Made by a program: the position numbers and the translations under genes. The notes beneath the pieces were generated by a model. The model was not told where the DNA came from and did not search any database. It saw only the letters and a list, made by a program, of their open reading frames with translations. Shown in pieces: positions 36,670-44,952 of a DNA stretch of 64,000 nucleotides. Numbering within the stretch: the stretch's first letter is position 1; each line of letters begins with the position of its first letter. This DNA comes from Meiothermus sp. (GTDB lineage: Bacteria; Deinococcota; Deinococci; Deinococcales; Thermaceae). Location: assembly GCA_026004095.1 (NCBI GenBank), contig BPIL01000010.1:62001-126000 (forward strand), written 5' to 3'.

Positions 36670-38097
36670 CTAAAGCTCGAGGCCGCCCCGAAACACCCGC
36701 CCTACGGGACGCCCGTTCTCCCACAGGGTCAGGTCGGCGGGGGCCTCCGGGCGAATCTGGCCGTGCTGGGGCCAGCCCGCCGCCAGCGCCGCCCCCCTGG
36801 TGTGGGCCCACAAAACCTCGGCCGGGGTCAGGCTCTGGGCCGGGTTCAGGGGGTGCTGGGTGGCGGCCTGGAGGTTCAGTTCGTAAAGCGGCTTCATCAC
36901 CGGGGCATCCGAGCCAAAGGCCATGGGCAGGCCGGTGTTCCAGAGGTCGCGCAGGCGGAAGGCCTCGCGTTCCTGGCCCTTCAGGTGAAACCGCACCAGC
37001 TCGGCATCACCCAACAGGTGCATGGGCTGCATAGAGAGGGCCAGCTTGAGGCCGGCCAGCCGGGCCAGCTCGGCATCCCGCACGTGCTGGGCGTGCTCGA
37101 GCCGAAAGATGCGCCTGGAGACAGGTTGCAGTTGGTGGAACACCTCCAAGACCCCCTGCACCGCCCGGGTTCCAATGGCGTGCACCACCAGGCCCAGGCC
37201 GGCCTCCAGGACGGCCCGCCCTTCGCTCAGGATGAGCTCGAGGGCATCGAGCGCCAGCCCGTGCGAGCCGTCGGGGTAGGGCTCGATCATCCAGGCCGTG
37301 CGGCTGCCCAGGGCCCCATCGGCAAAAAACTTAACCGCGGCAATCTCCAGGCTGTCGCCCCGCCAGCCGGGCCGGGCTTCCCGCCAGTGGTCGCGATCCA
37401 GGGCCCACCACAGCCGCACCGGCAGGCGGCCCGATTCGGCCAGTTGTTCGGCCAGGCTAAAGTGGCACCAGCCCATATGGTGCACGGCGGTGTAGCCCCG
37501 ACGGGCCAGGTCATGGAGGCCGCGCTCGAGTTCGGCCAGGCCGGGTTTTGGCATCACCCGCTGCACAAGCTCCTGGGCGGCTTCCAGCAGGTAGCCGGTG
37601 GGCTGGCCCTGGGCATCGCGCACCAGCACCCCACCGGGCGGGTCGGGGGTCTGGGCGGTGATGCCGGCCTGCTCGAGGGCCCTGGTGTTGGCCCAGGCCG
37701 AGTGCCGGTCGCGGCTTTGCAGGAAGACGGGGTGGTGGGGGGCTGCTGCATCCAGCAGTTCGCGGGTGGGATAGGCCCGAAAAAGATAGCCGCCCCCGCG
37801 AATCCAGCCGCCGGGGGGCAGGGTGCGGGCCTTCCCGGCCACCTGCTGCGCCACCGCCTGGGGGTCGGTCAGTCCCTCCAGATCCAGGCTGTCGAGTTGC
37901 AGGCCCCACATCTGCGGGTGGGCGTGGGCTTCGTGCAGACCGGGGGTGATCTGCTCAAAAAATTGCTTTTTAGCACCGGGATACCGCGCGCTCAGGTCTT
38001 GCAGACTACCCACATCGGCAATGCGGTCGCCCTCCAGGTACACCGCTTCGGCCCGGCCGGCCTCGGTCATGGTTTCAACGCGCCCGTATAGCAGCAT
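36670..38097 (-). CDS. YtcJ-like amidohydrolase
   Basis: A 475-residue metal-dependent amidohydrolase of the YtcJ/AepA type. It has the N-terminal metal motif GLHEAHAHPQ, LDSLDLEGL after it, KFFADGALGSRTAW and VVHAIGTRAV in the barrel, and the C-terminal AFGSDAPVM. The substrate is unknown. The ATG at 38097 (MLLYGRVETM) is preferred because TAGGAT lies 7 nt before it, the leaderless spacing; an in-frame ATG at 38106 would overlap that hexamer. It heads the operon with nagK-like and murQ, so it may act on cell-wall-derived amides. Confidence 0.86.
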   Translation of the reverse strand: MLLYGRVETMTEAGRAEAVYLEGDRIADVGSLQDLSARYPGAKKQFFEQITPGLHEAHAHPQMWGLQLDSLDLEGLTDPQAVAQQVAGKARTLPPGGWIRGGGYLFRAYPTRELLDAAAPHHPVFLQSRDRHSAWANTRALEQAGITAQTPDPPGGVLVRDAQGQPTGYLLEAAQELVQRVMPKPGLAELERGLHDLARRGYTAVHHMGWCHFSLAEQLAESGRLPVRLWWALDRDHWREARPGWRGDSLEIAAVKFFADGALGSRTAWMIEPYPDGSHGLALDALELILSEGRAVLEAGLGLVVHAIGTRAVQGVLEVFHQLQPVSRRIFRLEHAQHVRDAELARLAGLKLALSMQPMHLLGDAELVRFHLKGQEREAFRLRDLWNTGLPMAFGSDAPVMKPLYELNLQAATQHPLNPAQSLTPAEVLWAHTRGAALAAGWPQHGQIRPEAPADLTLWENGRPVGRVFRGGLEL

Positions 38098-38216
38098 AGA
38101 AGGCATCCTATCCCGCCGATGCCCCTGCCTCAAGCCCGCGGTGGAGGTTCTGTACAGCCCGATTGGGCATTCGGCCCCAAATCCAGGTTATAGCGGGCGG
38201 CTATACTCGGAGTCCG

Positions 38217-39956
38217 ATGAGACGCAGCGTGGTGGTCGGGCTGGGTCTGGCAACCGGTCTAGCATTGGGCTGGGCAGCCTTTGAGCATTACCACCGCAAC
38301 CGCATCTATGCGGGCGTCAAGGCCGCTGGGGTTTTGGTGGGAAGCCTGACCCTGGAAGAGGCCGAGGCCCGCATTGCCGCCGCCACACAAAACACACCCC
38401 CGCCCCGGCTTACCCTCAAAGCAGGGAATCAAACCCTCGAGGTCTCCGCGGCCGAGCTGGGCTGGAGGCCCGATGCCAGGGCCACCGCCCTTCGCGCTTT
38501 TGCGGTAGGGCGGAGGAGCCTGGGTGAGCGTCTGGCAGCCCTGCGCGGACAGGTCAAAATTCCTTTGGTTCCCAGTGTAGACCCGGTCGCGCTGGAAAAG
38601 CGGTTGCAAGCAATCGCCCAGTCCCTCGAGTACCCCCCCATCAACGCCAGGGTGGTGTTCAAGGACGGGCAGTACACCGTCACACCCGAAAAGGCCGGTT
38701 TGAAGCTGGACATTCAGACTGCCATCGAGACCTATATCAAATATCCCGAGCAGAGCGTGCTCGAGTTTTTCCCCAAAACTATCACCCCCCGCGTTACCGC
38801 CGCCATGCTCGAGCCGGTAGCCCGCCGGGCCAACGAGCTTCTACGCCCCCTCGAGCTGATCTACACCGAACCCCCTCCCAGCGGCAGCGGAAAACGCCAC
38901 CGGTACAGCCTGGGCGCGGCCCAGGTGGCCTCGCTCTTAAGCGTGCAGGAGGAGGTCGGGATCAACACCCAGGCCCTGCGCAGGCTCCTGGCCCAGATAG
39001 CCGCCCGCCACGACCGCTTACCCAAAGATGCCCGCTATACCCTGACCCCCGAGGGCCAGCTTACGGTGCAGCCCGAGGTCAATGGCTGGAAGATGAACCA
39101 GATCGAAAGCCGCAAGCGTCTCGAGCTGGCCCTCCTACGACCCGACCTGAGCGAGTTTCACCTGACCGTGCTGCCCAAAACCGCCCAGGTGCGGGCCGCC
39201 GACCTGCCCAAGGCCGAGAACCTTCGGCTCCTGGCCGAAGCTACCACACACTACGGCGGCTCGAGCCCCGAGCGGATCGCCAACGTCCACGCCGCTGCCC
39301 GCAACCTGGACGGCTACGTGGTGCCCGCGGGAGGTGTCTTCAATTTCAACGAGGCCATCGGCAGCATCAGCCCCGAGAACGGTTTCAAGGAAGCTTTGAT
39401 CATCTCCGAAGGGCGCACGGTCATGGGGGTGGGGGGCGGGGTCTGCCAGGTTTCTACCACAGCCTTCCGGGCGCTGTACCAGGCCGGGCTTCCCATCCTC
39501 GAGCGCAACCAGCACGCCTACCGGGTGCGCTGGTACGACCCCATCGTGGGCTACGACGCCGCGGTGTACCAGCCTTACCTCAATCTGCGGGCCAGCAACG
39601 ACACCCCAGGCCCCATTGTCGTGCGCACCAGCTTTACCCGATCCAGCCTCACGGTGCGGCTGTACGGCCTCCCCGATGGCCGCAAGGTAGCGGTCTCCAA
39701 GCCCGTCATCCTGGCCCGCACCCCCCACCCGCCCCCGCAGTACATCGTAGATCCCAGCCTGCGCCCCGGGCAGATTAAGCAGGTGGACTGGGCCGTGGAT
39801 GGCTTCCGCACCCGCATCACCCGCACCATCACCCGCCCCGATGGGCGGGTGGAGGTGGACGTGCTCAACTCCAACTTCCGCCCCTGGCGGGCGGTGTATC
39901 TGGTGGGGCCTCAGACCCCCATTCCAGGGGATGCGGTGGCCTCGAGGAACCCTTAG
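38217..39956 (+). CDS. VanW family protein with peptidoglycan-binding domains
   Basis: A 579-residue protein with an N-terminal membrane anchor (VVVGLGLATGLALGWAAF), two PG_binding_4-like domains over about residues 30-300, and a VanW domain. The VanW domain shows GYVVPAGGVFNFNEAIG, VMGVGGGVCQVSTTAFRA and ERNQHAYRVRWYDP. A G5-like tail ends the protein. VanW is found in some vancomycin resistance clusters, but its biochemical role is unknown; a cell-envelope role is likely. GGAG precedes the ATG. The gene overlaps the end of the diguanylate cyclase gene by 4 bp. Confidence 0.88.
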   Translation: MRRSVVVGLGLATGLALGWAAFEHYHRNRIYAGVKAAGVLVGSLTLEEAEARIAAATQNTPPPRLTLKAGNQTLEVSAAELGWRPDARATALRAFAVGRRSLGERLAALRGQVKIPLVPSVDPVALEKRLQAIAQSLEYPPINARVVFKDGQYTVTPEKAGLKLDIQTAIETYIKYPEQSVLEFFPKTITPRVTAAMLEPVARRANELLRPLELIYTEPPPSGSGKRHRYSLGAAQVASLLSVQEEVGINTQALRRLLAQIAARHDRLPKDARYTLTPEGQLTVQPEVNGWKMNQIESRKRLELALLRPDLSEFHLTVLPKTAQVRAADLPKAENLRLLAEATTHYGGSSPERIANVHAAARNLDGYVVPAGGVFNFNEAIGSISPENGFKEALIISEGRTVMGVGGGVCQVSTTAFRALYQAGLPILERNQHAYRVRWYDPIVGYDAAVYQPYLNLRASNDTPGPIVVRTSFTRSSLTVRLYGLPDGRKVAVSKPVILARTPHPPPQYIVDPSLRPGQIKQVDWAVDGFRTRITRTITRPDGRVEVDVLNSNFRPWRAVYLVGPQTPIPGDAVASRNP

Positions 39957-41008
39957 GCCGGGCTCATCTCCACCCGGTTGCGGCCCAGGCGCTTGGCCTC
40001 ATACAAGGCCCTATCGGCCCGCTCTACCAAAGCATGAATGCTGTCGCCTATATGCCCTTCGGCCACCCCAAAGCTCGCCGAAACCGGGCCCACCAGCTTA
40101 AACGGCCAGAAGGCGATGTCTTCCCGTAAGCGCTCCACCGCTGCCAGCACATCCTGCTGGCTCTCACCGCGCATCAAGATCATGAACTCCTCGCCCCCCC
40201 AACGCCCCAACACATCCTCCTTGCGCATGGAAACCCGCAGGCGGCGGGCCACCTCCCTGAGCACCTCGTCGCCGGCTGCGTGACCAAAGCGGTCGTTGAT
40301 CTGCTTGAAGCGGTCGATATCCAGCAGCACCAAATACAAACCATGCATATGCTGCGAGGCTTCTTCCAGCAGCTCGCTCAGGGCCAGGCGGTTGGGCAGC
40401 CCGGTCAGGGGGTCGGTGCGGGCCAGGGCGTGCATCTCTTCCACCTGCCGGTTGGCCAGGGCAAGCTGATCCTTGACGATGGCTAGAGCGTACAGCAAAC
40501 CCGCCATCGCAAAAAGCCGCATCTCCGAGCGCACAAAGGCCAGAAACTCGGTTCTGTACAGGCCCTGGGCCACCTCGCCTCCCAGGCGCAACAGACCCAG
40601 GATCAGGGTCACCACCGCCAGGGCCAGGCTGTATGTCAGACCCTTGCGGGCATCGAATACGATGTAAAGCAGAACCATGACAAACGCCATGACCCAGTAG
40701 GTGCTCTCGATCTCGACCCAGTTCTGCTCGAGGTTGCCCCAGAACAGGTAATAGGCCAGCTTGATGGTAAAGAAAAGCGTGACCGTACCGATGGTCTCGC
40801 GCTCTATACGACCCAGATGGGCCCCTCGATACAACCGCCAGGCCCAGCTCACGCTCATCAGGATAAAAGCCGGGTACAACCAGCGGATAAAACCTTCCTC
40901 GGGCCGCATCAACCAGATGAAAAGCAACACCGGTATAGCCAGCAGAATAGCCCAAAAGTAAACGGCCCGTCTTTTGCTTTTAGAAATAGCCGCGAAAAAC
41001 CCCTGCAC
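39953..41008 (-). CDS. Membrane-bound diguanylate cyclase (GGDEF protein)
   Basis: A 351-residue protein with about six hydrophobic helices in the first 180 residues, then a GGDEF domain (DPLTGLPNRLALSELL, LLDIDRFKQINDRFGHAAGDEVL, GRWGGEEFMILMRG). The active-site motif is GGEEF, as in active cyclases that make cyclic di-GMP. The membrane part is not a recognised sensor domain. The start is GTG at 41008, 6 nt after a TAGACT hexamer, consistent with a leaderless message. Confidence 0.9.
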   Translation of the reverse strand: MQGFFAAISKSKRRAVYFWAILLAIPVLLFIWLMRPEEGFIRWLYPAFILMSVSWAWRLYRGAHLGRIERETIGTVTLFFTIKLAYYLFWGNLEQNWVEIESTYWVMAFVMVLLYIVFDARKGLTYSLALAVVTLILGLLRLGGEVAQGLYRTEFLAFVRSEMRLFAMAGLLYALAIVKDQLALANRQVEEMHALARTDPLTGLPNRLALSELLEEASQHMHGLYLVLLDIDRFKQINDRFGHAAGDEVLREVARRLRVSMRKEDVLGRWGGEEFMILMRGESQQDVLAAVERLREDIAFWPFKLVGPVSASFGVAEGHIGDSIHALVERADRALYEAKRLGRNRVEMSPA

Positions 41009-41065
41009 CCCATCAGTCTAGGGGAAGCTCGAGGGCCCCGTACGAATTTTGAGCATCACAAGCCT

Positions 41066-41683
41066 TTAGCGCGTAACGGCATCGGATATCTTGGCCTTCT
41101 CCCCCAGACGGCGCTCGTTGCCTGCTTGCAGGCGCTTGATGTTTTCGCGGTGTGTCCAGAAGACCAGCGCCGCCAGCAGTACCACCGTCAGAATCTCCCA
41201 CATAGGCCGGCCCAGGGCTATAGCGACCACCGCTGCGGTAAGGGCCCCGATCATGCTACCCGCCGAGACAAAGCGGGTAAGTCCCATGGTCGCCACGCCC
41301 ACCGGAAAGGTGAGGAGGGCCAGTACGGGATCCAGGAACAGCAGGGTACCAAAGCTGGTCGCCACCCCCTTACCCCCAGTGAAGCGCAGAAAAACCGAGT
41401 AGTTGTGGCCCAGCACCGCCGCCAGGGCCACCCCGCCCAGCAAATAGCCCTCGATGCCCACCAGCCGGGCCAGCCACACCGCAATACCACCTTTGAGCAC
41501 GTCAAAGACCGCCACCACCAGTGCCGGGCCCGCCCCCAGGGTGCGCAGGATGTTGGTGGCGCCGGTATTCCCGGAACCCACCTTCTGGATGTCGACCCCG
41601 TGGTAGCGGGCCACCCAGGCGCCCGCGGGGATTGCACCAAACAAGTAAGCCAGTGGTAAAACAAGCCAGGTTGTCCAGTCCAC
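41066..41683 (-). CDS. plsY: Glycerol-3-phosphate acyltransferase PlsY
   Basis: A 205-residue five-helix membrane enzyme that transfers an acyl group from acyl phosphate to glycerol 3-phosphate, the first step of phospholipid synthesis. Motifs are [35 protein letters not shown] (motif 1) and [21 protein letters not shown] (motif 2). The start is GTG at 41683, 6 nt after TAAAAT, a leaderless arrangement. Confidence 0.95.
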   Translation of the reverse strand: MDWTTWLVLPLAYLFGAIPAGAWVARYHGVDIQKVGSGNTGATNILRTLGAGPALVVAVFDVLKGGIAVWLARLVGIEGYLLGGVALAAVLGHNYSVFLRFTGGKGVATSFGTLLFLDPVLALLTFPVGVATMGLTRFVSAGSMIGALTAAVVAIALGRPMWEILTVVLLAALVFWTHRENIKRLQAGNERRLGEKAKISDAVTR

Positions 41684-41768
41684 TGGGGCATTTTATACCC
41701 AGCGGCCCCTGGCTTAAAGGCCCACCCGACATCTCGAATTGCAACCGGCGTGAGCTTGTGTGGGGTGC

Positions 41769-42362
41769 TTAATCGCTAAAGCGTTCCTCTTTCCAGGGGT
41801 CACCCCGGCGGTGGTAGCCGTTGACCTCCCAGAACCCCAGCTCCTCCCTGTCCAAAAACTCCAAACCCCGCACCCACTTGGCGCTCTTCCAGGCGTACAG
41901 GTGCGGCACCACCAGGCGCAAAGGGCCGCCGTGGTCCCGCGGGAGGGGCTGGCCGAACAGGGTGTGGGCCAGGATGTTCTCCGCGCGCAAAAAGTCCTCG
42001 AGGCTGAGGTTGGTGGTGTAGCCCCCGTAGCAGTGCACCAGCACCGCCCTGGCCTGCGGCTTAAGCTGAACCTGCTGCATTAGGTCGGTCACCCGGATGC
42101 CGCTCCACTGCACATCCAGCTTGCTCCAGCGGGTCACGCAGTGGAAGTCGGCGGTCAGGTTGGACTGGGGCAGGGCCATTAGGTCGGCCCAGCCCAGGGT
42201 TCTGGACTCCTCCACCTGGCCTTTGATTTCAAACTTTAGCTCCTCTGGGCGCACGGTGGGGGTGGGGCCGTAGGTGAGCACCGGGAATTTTTCGGTGACC
42301 ACCTGGCCGGGGGGCACCCGATGCTGATCCACTACCTTGGGCTTGAAAAAGTTACCGAACAT
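41769..42362 (-). CDS. Sulfite-oxidase-like molybdopterin protein
   Basis: A 197-residue single-domain member of the sulfite oxidase / YedY molybdopterin family. The Mo-coordinating cysteine lies in DFHCVTRWSKLDVQWSG near residue 95, and later blocks are HCYGGYTTNLSLEDFL and HGGPLRLVVPHLYAWKSAKWV. No signal peptide is visible, so it appears cytoplasmic. Its reaction is unknown for this subfamily. The ATG lies 6 nt after TAGGCT, so the message may be leaderless. A link to sulfite from the operon at 24-34 kb is speculative. Confidence 0.85.
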   Translation of the reverse strand: MFGNFFKPKVVDQHRVPPGQVVTEKFPVLTYGPTPTVRPEELKFEIKGQVEESRTLGWADLMALPQSNLTADFHCVTRWSKLDVQWSGIRVTDLMQQVQLKPQARAVLVHCYGGYTTNLSLEDFLRAENILAHTLFGQPLPRDHGGPLRLVVPHLYAWKSAKWVRGLEFLDREELGFWEVNGYHRRGDPWKEERFSD

Positions 42363-42415
42363 GGCTTTAGCCTAGCCGGGCTCGAGCCCCAAGCCCGTAA
42401 GCAAAGGTACAATGC

Positions 42416-42748
42416 CTAACGGGAGCGGTACTGTATTACCTCTACTTTTTCCATGGTGATCAGGCCTTCTTTCACCATCTGGTCGAGGATAGGCAAAAAA
42501 GCCTGGATCTTTTCTTCACTGTCGACAATTTCGATGCAGATGGGCAGGTCTTCGGATAGCTGGAGGATTTTGGCGGTGTGGACGCGGGAGTGCGCCCCAA
42601 AGCCCATAAAACCCCTGAAGGCGGTGGCACCGGCCAGGCCGGCTTTTTTAGCCTCGAGCACAATCGCTTCGTAGAGGGGCTGCCCCTGCCACTTGTCCGA
42701 CTCACCCAGAAAAATGCGTACCAGTTTGGCTTCGCCCTGTAGCTTCAT
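42416..42748 (-). CDS. DUF190 family protein beside crcB
   Basis: A 110-residue DUF190 protein with a PII-like ferredoxin fold (AKLVRIFLGESDKWQGQPLY, VLEAKKAGLAGATAFRGFMGFG, LPICIEIVDSEEKIQAFL). DUF190 often accompanies CrcB fluoride channels, as here: its ATG overlaps the crcB stop (ATGA). A regulatory or sensing role is likely but unproven. GGGAGGT precedes the ATG. Confidence 0.88.
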   Translation of the reverse strand: MKLQGEAKLVRIFLGESDKWQGQPLYEAIVLEAKKAGLAGATAFRGFMGFGAHSRVHTAKILQLSEDLPICIEIVDSEEKIQAFLPILDQMVKEGLITMEKVEVIQYRSR

Positions 42749-43119
42749 ACCCACCTCCCGGCCCAGCGGTAGGCCAGCCAGACCAAGACAAACCCCAGCA
42801 CCACGCTGCCGGCCACGTACAGAAAGGCTTTGAACCACTCCCCCTGCTGTACCAGGGTCAGGGTCTCCCAGCTAAAGGTGGAGAAGGTGGTGTAGCCGCC
42901 CAGCATCCCCACTGCCAGAAAAAGCCGCCACTCCGGACTCAGGGCCCCCTCGAGGCTCAGGCGCAGCACCAGCCCAATCAAAAAGCTGCCGGTGATGTTG
43001 ATCAAAAAAGTGCTCCAGGGAAACCCCGGCCCCAAGAGGCCCTGCACCCAGGCCCCCAGCCCATAGCGCAGCATGGCCCCGATGGCCCCGCCCAGCATGA
43101 CCAGCAGATAGCGCTCCAC
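42745..43119 (-). CDS. crcB: Fluoride channel CrcB/Fluc
   Basis: A 124-residue four-helix membrane protein that exports fluoride as a dual-topology dimer. It has GGAIGAMLRYGLG, FLINITGSFLIGLV (with the conserved Asn) and VGMLGGYTTFSTFSWET (the Phe-box region). The start is taken as GTG at 43119: GATACT lies 7 nt before it, and the helix core follows directly. No fluoride riboswitch was recognised upstream. Confidence 0.92.
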   Translation of the reverse strand: MERYLLVMLGGAIGAMLRYGLGAWVQGLLGPGFPWSTFLINITGSFLIGLVLRLSLEGALSPEWRLFLAVGMLGGYTTFSTFSWETLTLVQQGEWFKAFLYVAGSVVLGFVLVWLAYRWAGRWV

Positions 43120-43199
43120 CCTGCACAGTATCTTCCCTAAAGCCCGTCTTAATCCAGCCCTCTGTGGTGCTCTCAGGAAGTAAGGGGTAGACTTTTGGG

Positions 43200-43709
43200 A
43201 TGAGATTCCTGAGCCTTTCATTGGTTTTATTGCTGCTGGCAGGCTGTGCGCCCCAGCCTGGAATTGGCGAAAAAGAACGCCGGGAATGGGGCTTGCAGCC
43301 CATCATTGGCGAGTTTGCCCCCGACCGGGGCGAGGGCGGCAAGTACAAACTGCGCGAGCGGGTGTTTTTTGGCTTTACCCTGAGCCAGCCGGGCTACGTG
43401 ACCCTGGTGACCATGGACAGCGACGGAACGACGGTGGTGCTCGAGCGCAACGTGCAGTTGCCGGCAGGCCGCCACACCTTCCCCCTGGCCACCGACCGCA
43501 ACGCCCAGGGCCAGGCCACCTACCTGGTGGTGCCGCCCCTGGGGCCTTCGCGCTTCCGGCTCTTGTATACCAATACGCCCGCCACCAACCGGGAGTTGTT
43601 TAGGGGCAAACTCAGCAATGATGAGTTCAACCGGCACACCCAGGCCTACCTGAGCGGTGCTACGGTGCGCGATGTGGCCGAGACCTGGATGGAGGCGGTA
43701 CCCCAATGA
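43200..43709 (+). CDS. DUF4384-like lipoprotein
   Basis: A 169-residue lipoprotein. MRFLSLSLVLLLLAGC ends in a classical lipobox. The mature part has a DUF4384-like region (YKLRERVFFGFTLSQPGYVTLVTMDSDG) of beta-sandwich character. It is probably exposed on the outer face of the membrane. Function unknown. The ATG lies 6 nt after TAGACT, and the gene overlaps the next one by 4 bp, so they form an operon. It is divergent from crcB. Confidence 0.85.
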   Translation: MRFLSLSLVLLLLAGCAPQPGIGEKERREWGLQPIIGEFAPDRGEGGKYKLRERVFFGFTLSQPGYVTLVTMDSDGTTVVLERNVQLPAGRHTFPLATDRNAQGQATYLVVPPLGPSRFRLLYTNTPATNRELFRGKLSNDEFNRHTQAYLSGATVRDVAETWMEAVPQ

Positions 43710-44872
43710 AAGCGCTCTTTTTGCTACCCCTGGCCGTGCCCCTGCTGGTGGCTTGCGGCCCTGCTGCACCCAAAAACAGCCTGGACTTGAAGCCCAATGC
43801 GGTGGTGCTTTCGGATGATGAGGTGGATTCCGCGACCGCTACGGATATGAGTGTGCAAACCGATAAAGATCTGACCGCTGGTCAAATTGTTATCAGTGAC
43901 GAGGGCGAGGGCTTGGTGCGCAAAATCACCGAGGTAACGCAGACAGCCACAGGTCAGGTCAATGGTCAGGCGGTGCGAAAGTTCTATCTCAAAACCGAGG
44001 AAGCGAGCCTCGAGGATGCCATTGCTTCGGGCGAAGTAACCCTCGAGACCGACCTGACCATCGGCGAGGCCAACATGGTGCAGGCCCTGGATGGCGTGAG
44101 CGTGCAGGACTTCACCGGGCGCATCAACCTGACCAATGTCAAGTTCGATATTCCGGGCGTGCCCGGCGGGAGCATCACCCTCAACGGCTTTATCGAGCAG
44201 ACCCTCAAACCCAGCTTCAACCTCAAAATTAGCAGCGGCAGCGTGGAGGTGTTTAAGGCCGGCCTGAACGGCACGCTCAAGTCCTCCATTACCGCCACCA
44301 TCCAGGCCAACGCCAGCTACAACCCCTTTAGCCTGAACAAGGAGCTGGCCTCCTGGAACATCAAACGGGCCTTTCTGGTGGGCAGCGTGCCGGTGGTGGT
44401 GGTCTTGCAGCCCAAGCTGATCGCCGGGGTGAGCAGCAACGCCGGGGGCAAGGTGACGGTATCGGTGGGCATTGCCCCTACCTTCACCACCAACCTGCAG
44501 CTCGATTACAACCGCAACCGCACCACCAACGGCGGATGGAACAACGCCTTTACCGCCAGCTTTGCCCTCAACCCCACCTTCAACTACTCGGTTCCGGTGC
44601 AGGGCACGGGCAATGCCTTCGCGGGGCTGGCGATGGACATCAAGTTTTATGGGGTGGCCGGGCCCAGCCTCGAGGCCAAGCCCTTCATCAACCTGACCCT
44701 GAACGGCAACAACGGCACCGCTGGGCTCAAAACCGGCATCAACGGCCAGAGCAAGGTCGAGGCCGGGTTCAAGGTGCTGGGGAAAGGGCTCGAGACCAGC
44801 TACAACGGGCCCAGCATCGAACAGGCCCGCACCTTTAGCTGCCAGGCCCCCAGCACCTGCACCGCCAACTGA
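43706..44872 (+). CDS. Beta-rich lipoprotein of unknown function
   Basis: A 388-residue protein with a lipobox signal (MKALFLLPLAVPLLVACGPA). The mature part is rich in Thr, Asn, Val and alternating hydrophobic residues, typical of long beta structure, e.g. KLIAGVSSNAGGKVTVSVG. Two cysteines near the C-terminus (SCQAPSTC) could form a disulfide. No family is recognised. The overlap with the upstream lipoprotein gene suggests the two products work together at the envelope. Confidence 0.75.
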   Translation: MKALFLLPLAVPLLVACGPAAPKNSLDLKPNAVVLSDDEVDSATATDMSVQTDKDLTAGQIVISDEGEGLVRKITEVTQTATGQVNGQAVRKFYLKTEEASLEDAIASGEVTLETDLTIGEANMVQALDGVSVQDFTGRINLTNVKFDIPGVPGGSITLNGFIEQTLKPSFNLKISSGSVEVFKAGLNGTLKSSITATIQANASYNPFSLNKELASWNIKRAFLVGSVPVVVVLQPKLIAGVSSNAGGKVTVSVGIAPTFTTNLQLDYNRNRTTNGGWNNAFTASFALNPTFNYSVPVQGTGNAFAGLAMDIKFYGVAGPSLEAKPFINLTLNGNNGTAGLKTGINGQSKVEAGFKVLGKGLETSYNGPSIEQARTFSCQAPSTCTAN

Positions 44873-44917
44873 AGATAAAAGCCTCCCCCCGCGGCCATGG
44901 GTGGGGGGTGGGCGCGC

Positions 44918-44946
44918 TTGCACTTTGCGCCTTTAGACCGCAAAAT
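44918..44946 (+). promoter_or_regulatory. Promoter of tgt, leaderless
   Basis: TTGCAC and CAAAAT with exactly 17 nt between. The -10 ends 6 nt before the GTG, which supports a leaderless start there. Confidence 0.68.
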
Positions 44947-44952
44947 ACCCAG

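Noticed and set aside
43120-43199. Fluoride riboswitch upstream of crcB
   Set aside because: The gap to the divergent gene is only 80 bp, the crcB message appears leaderless, and no fluoride-aptamer pattern was recognised.
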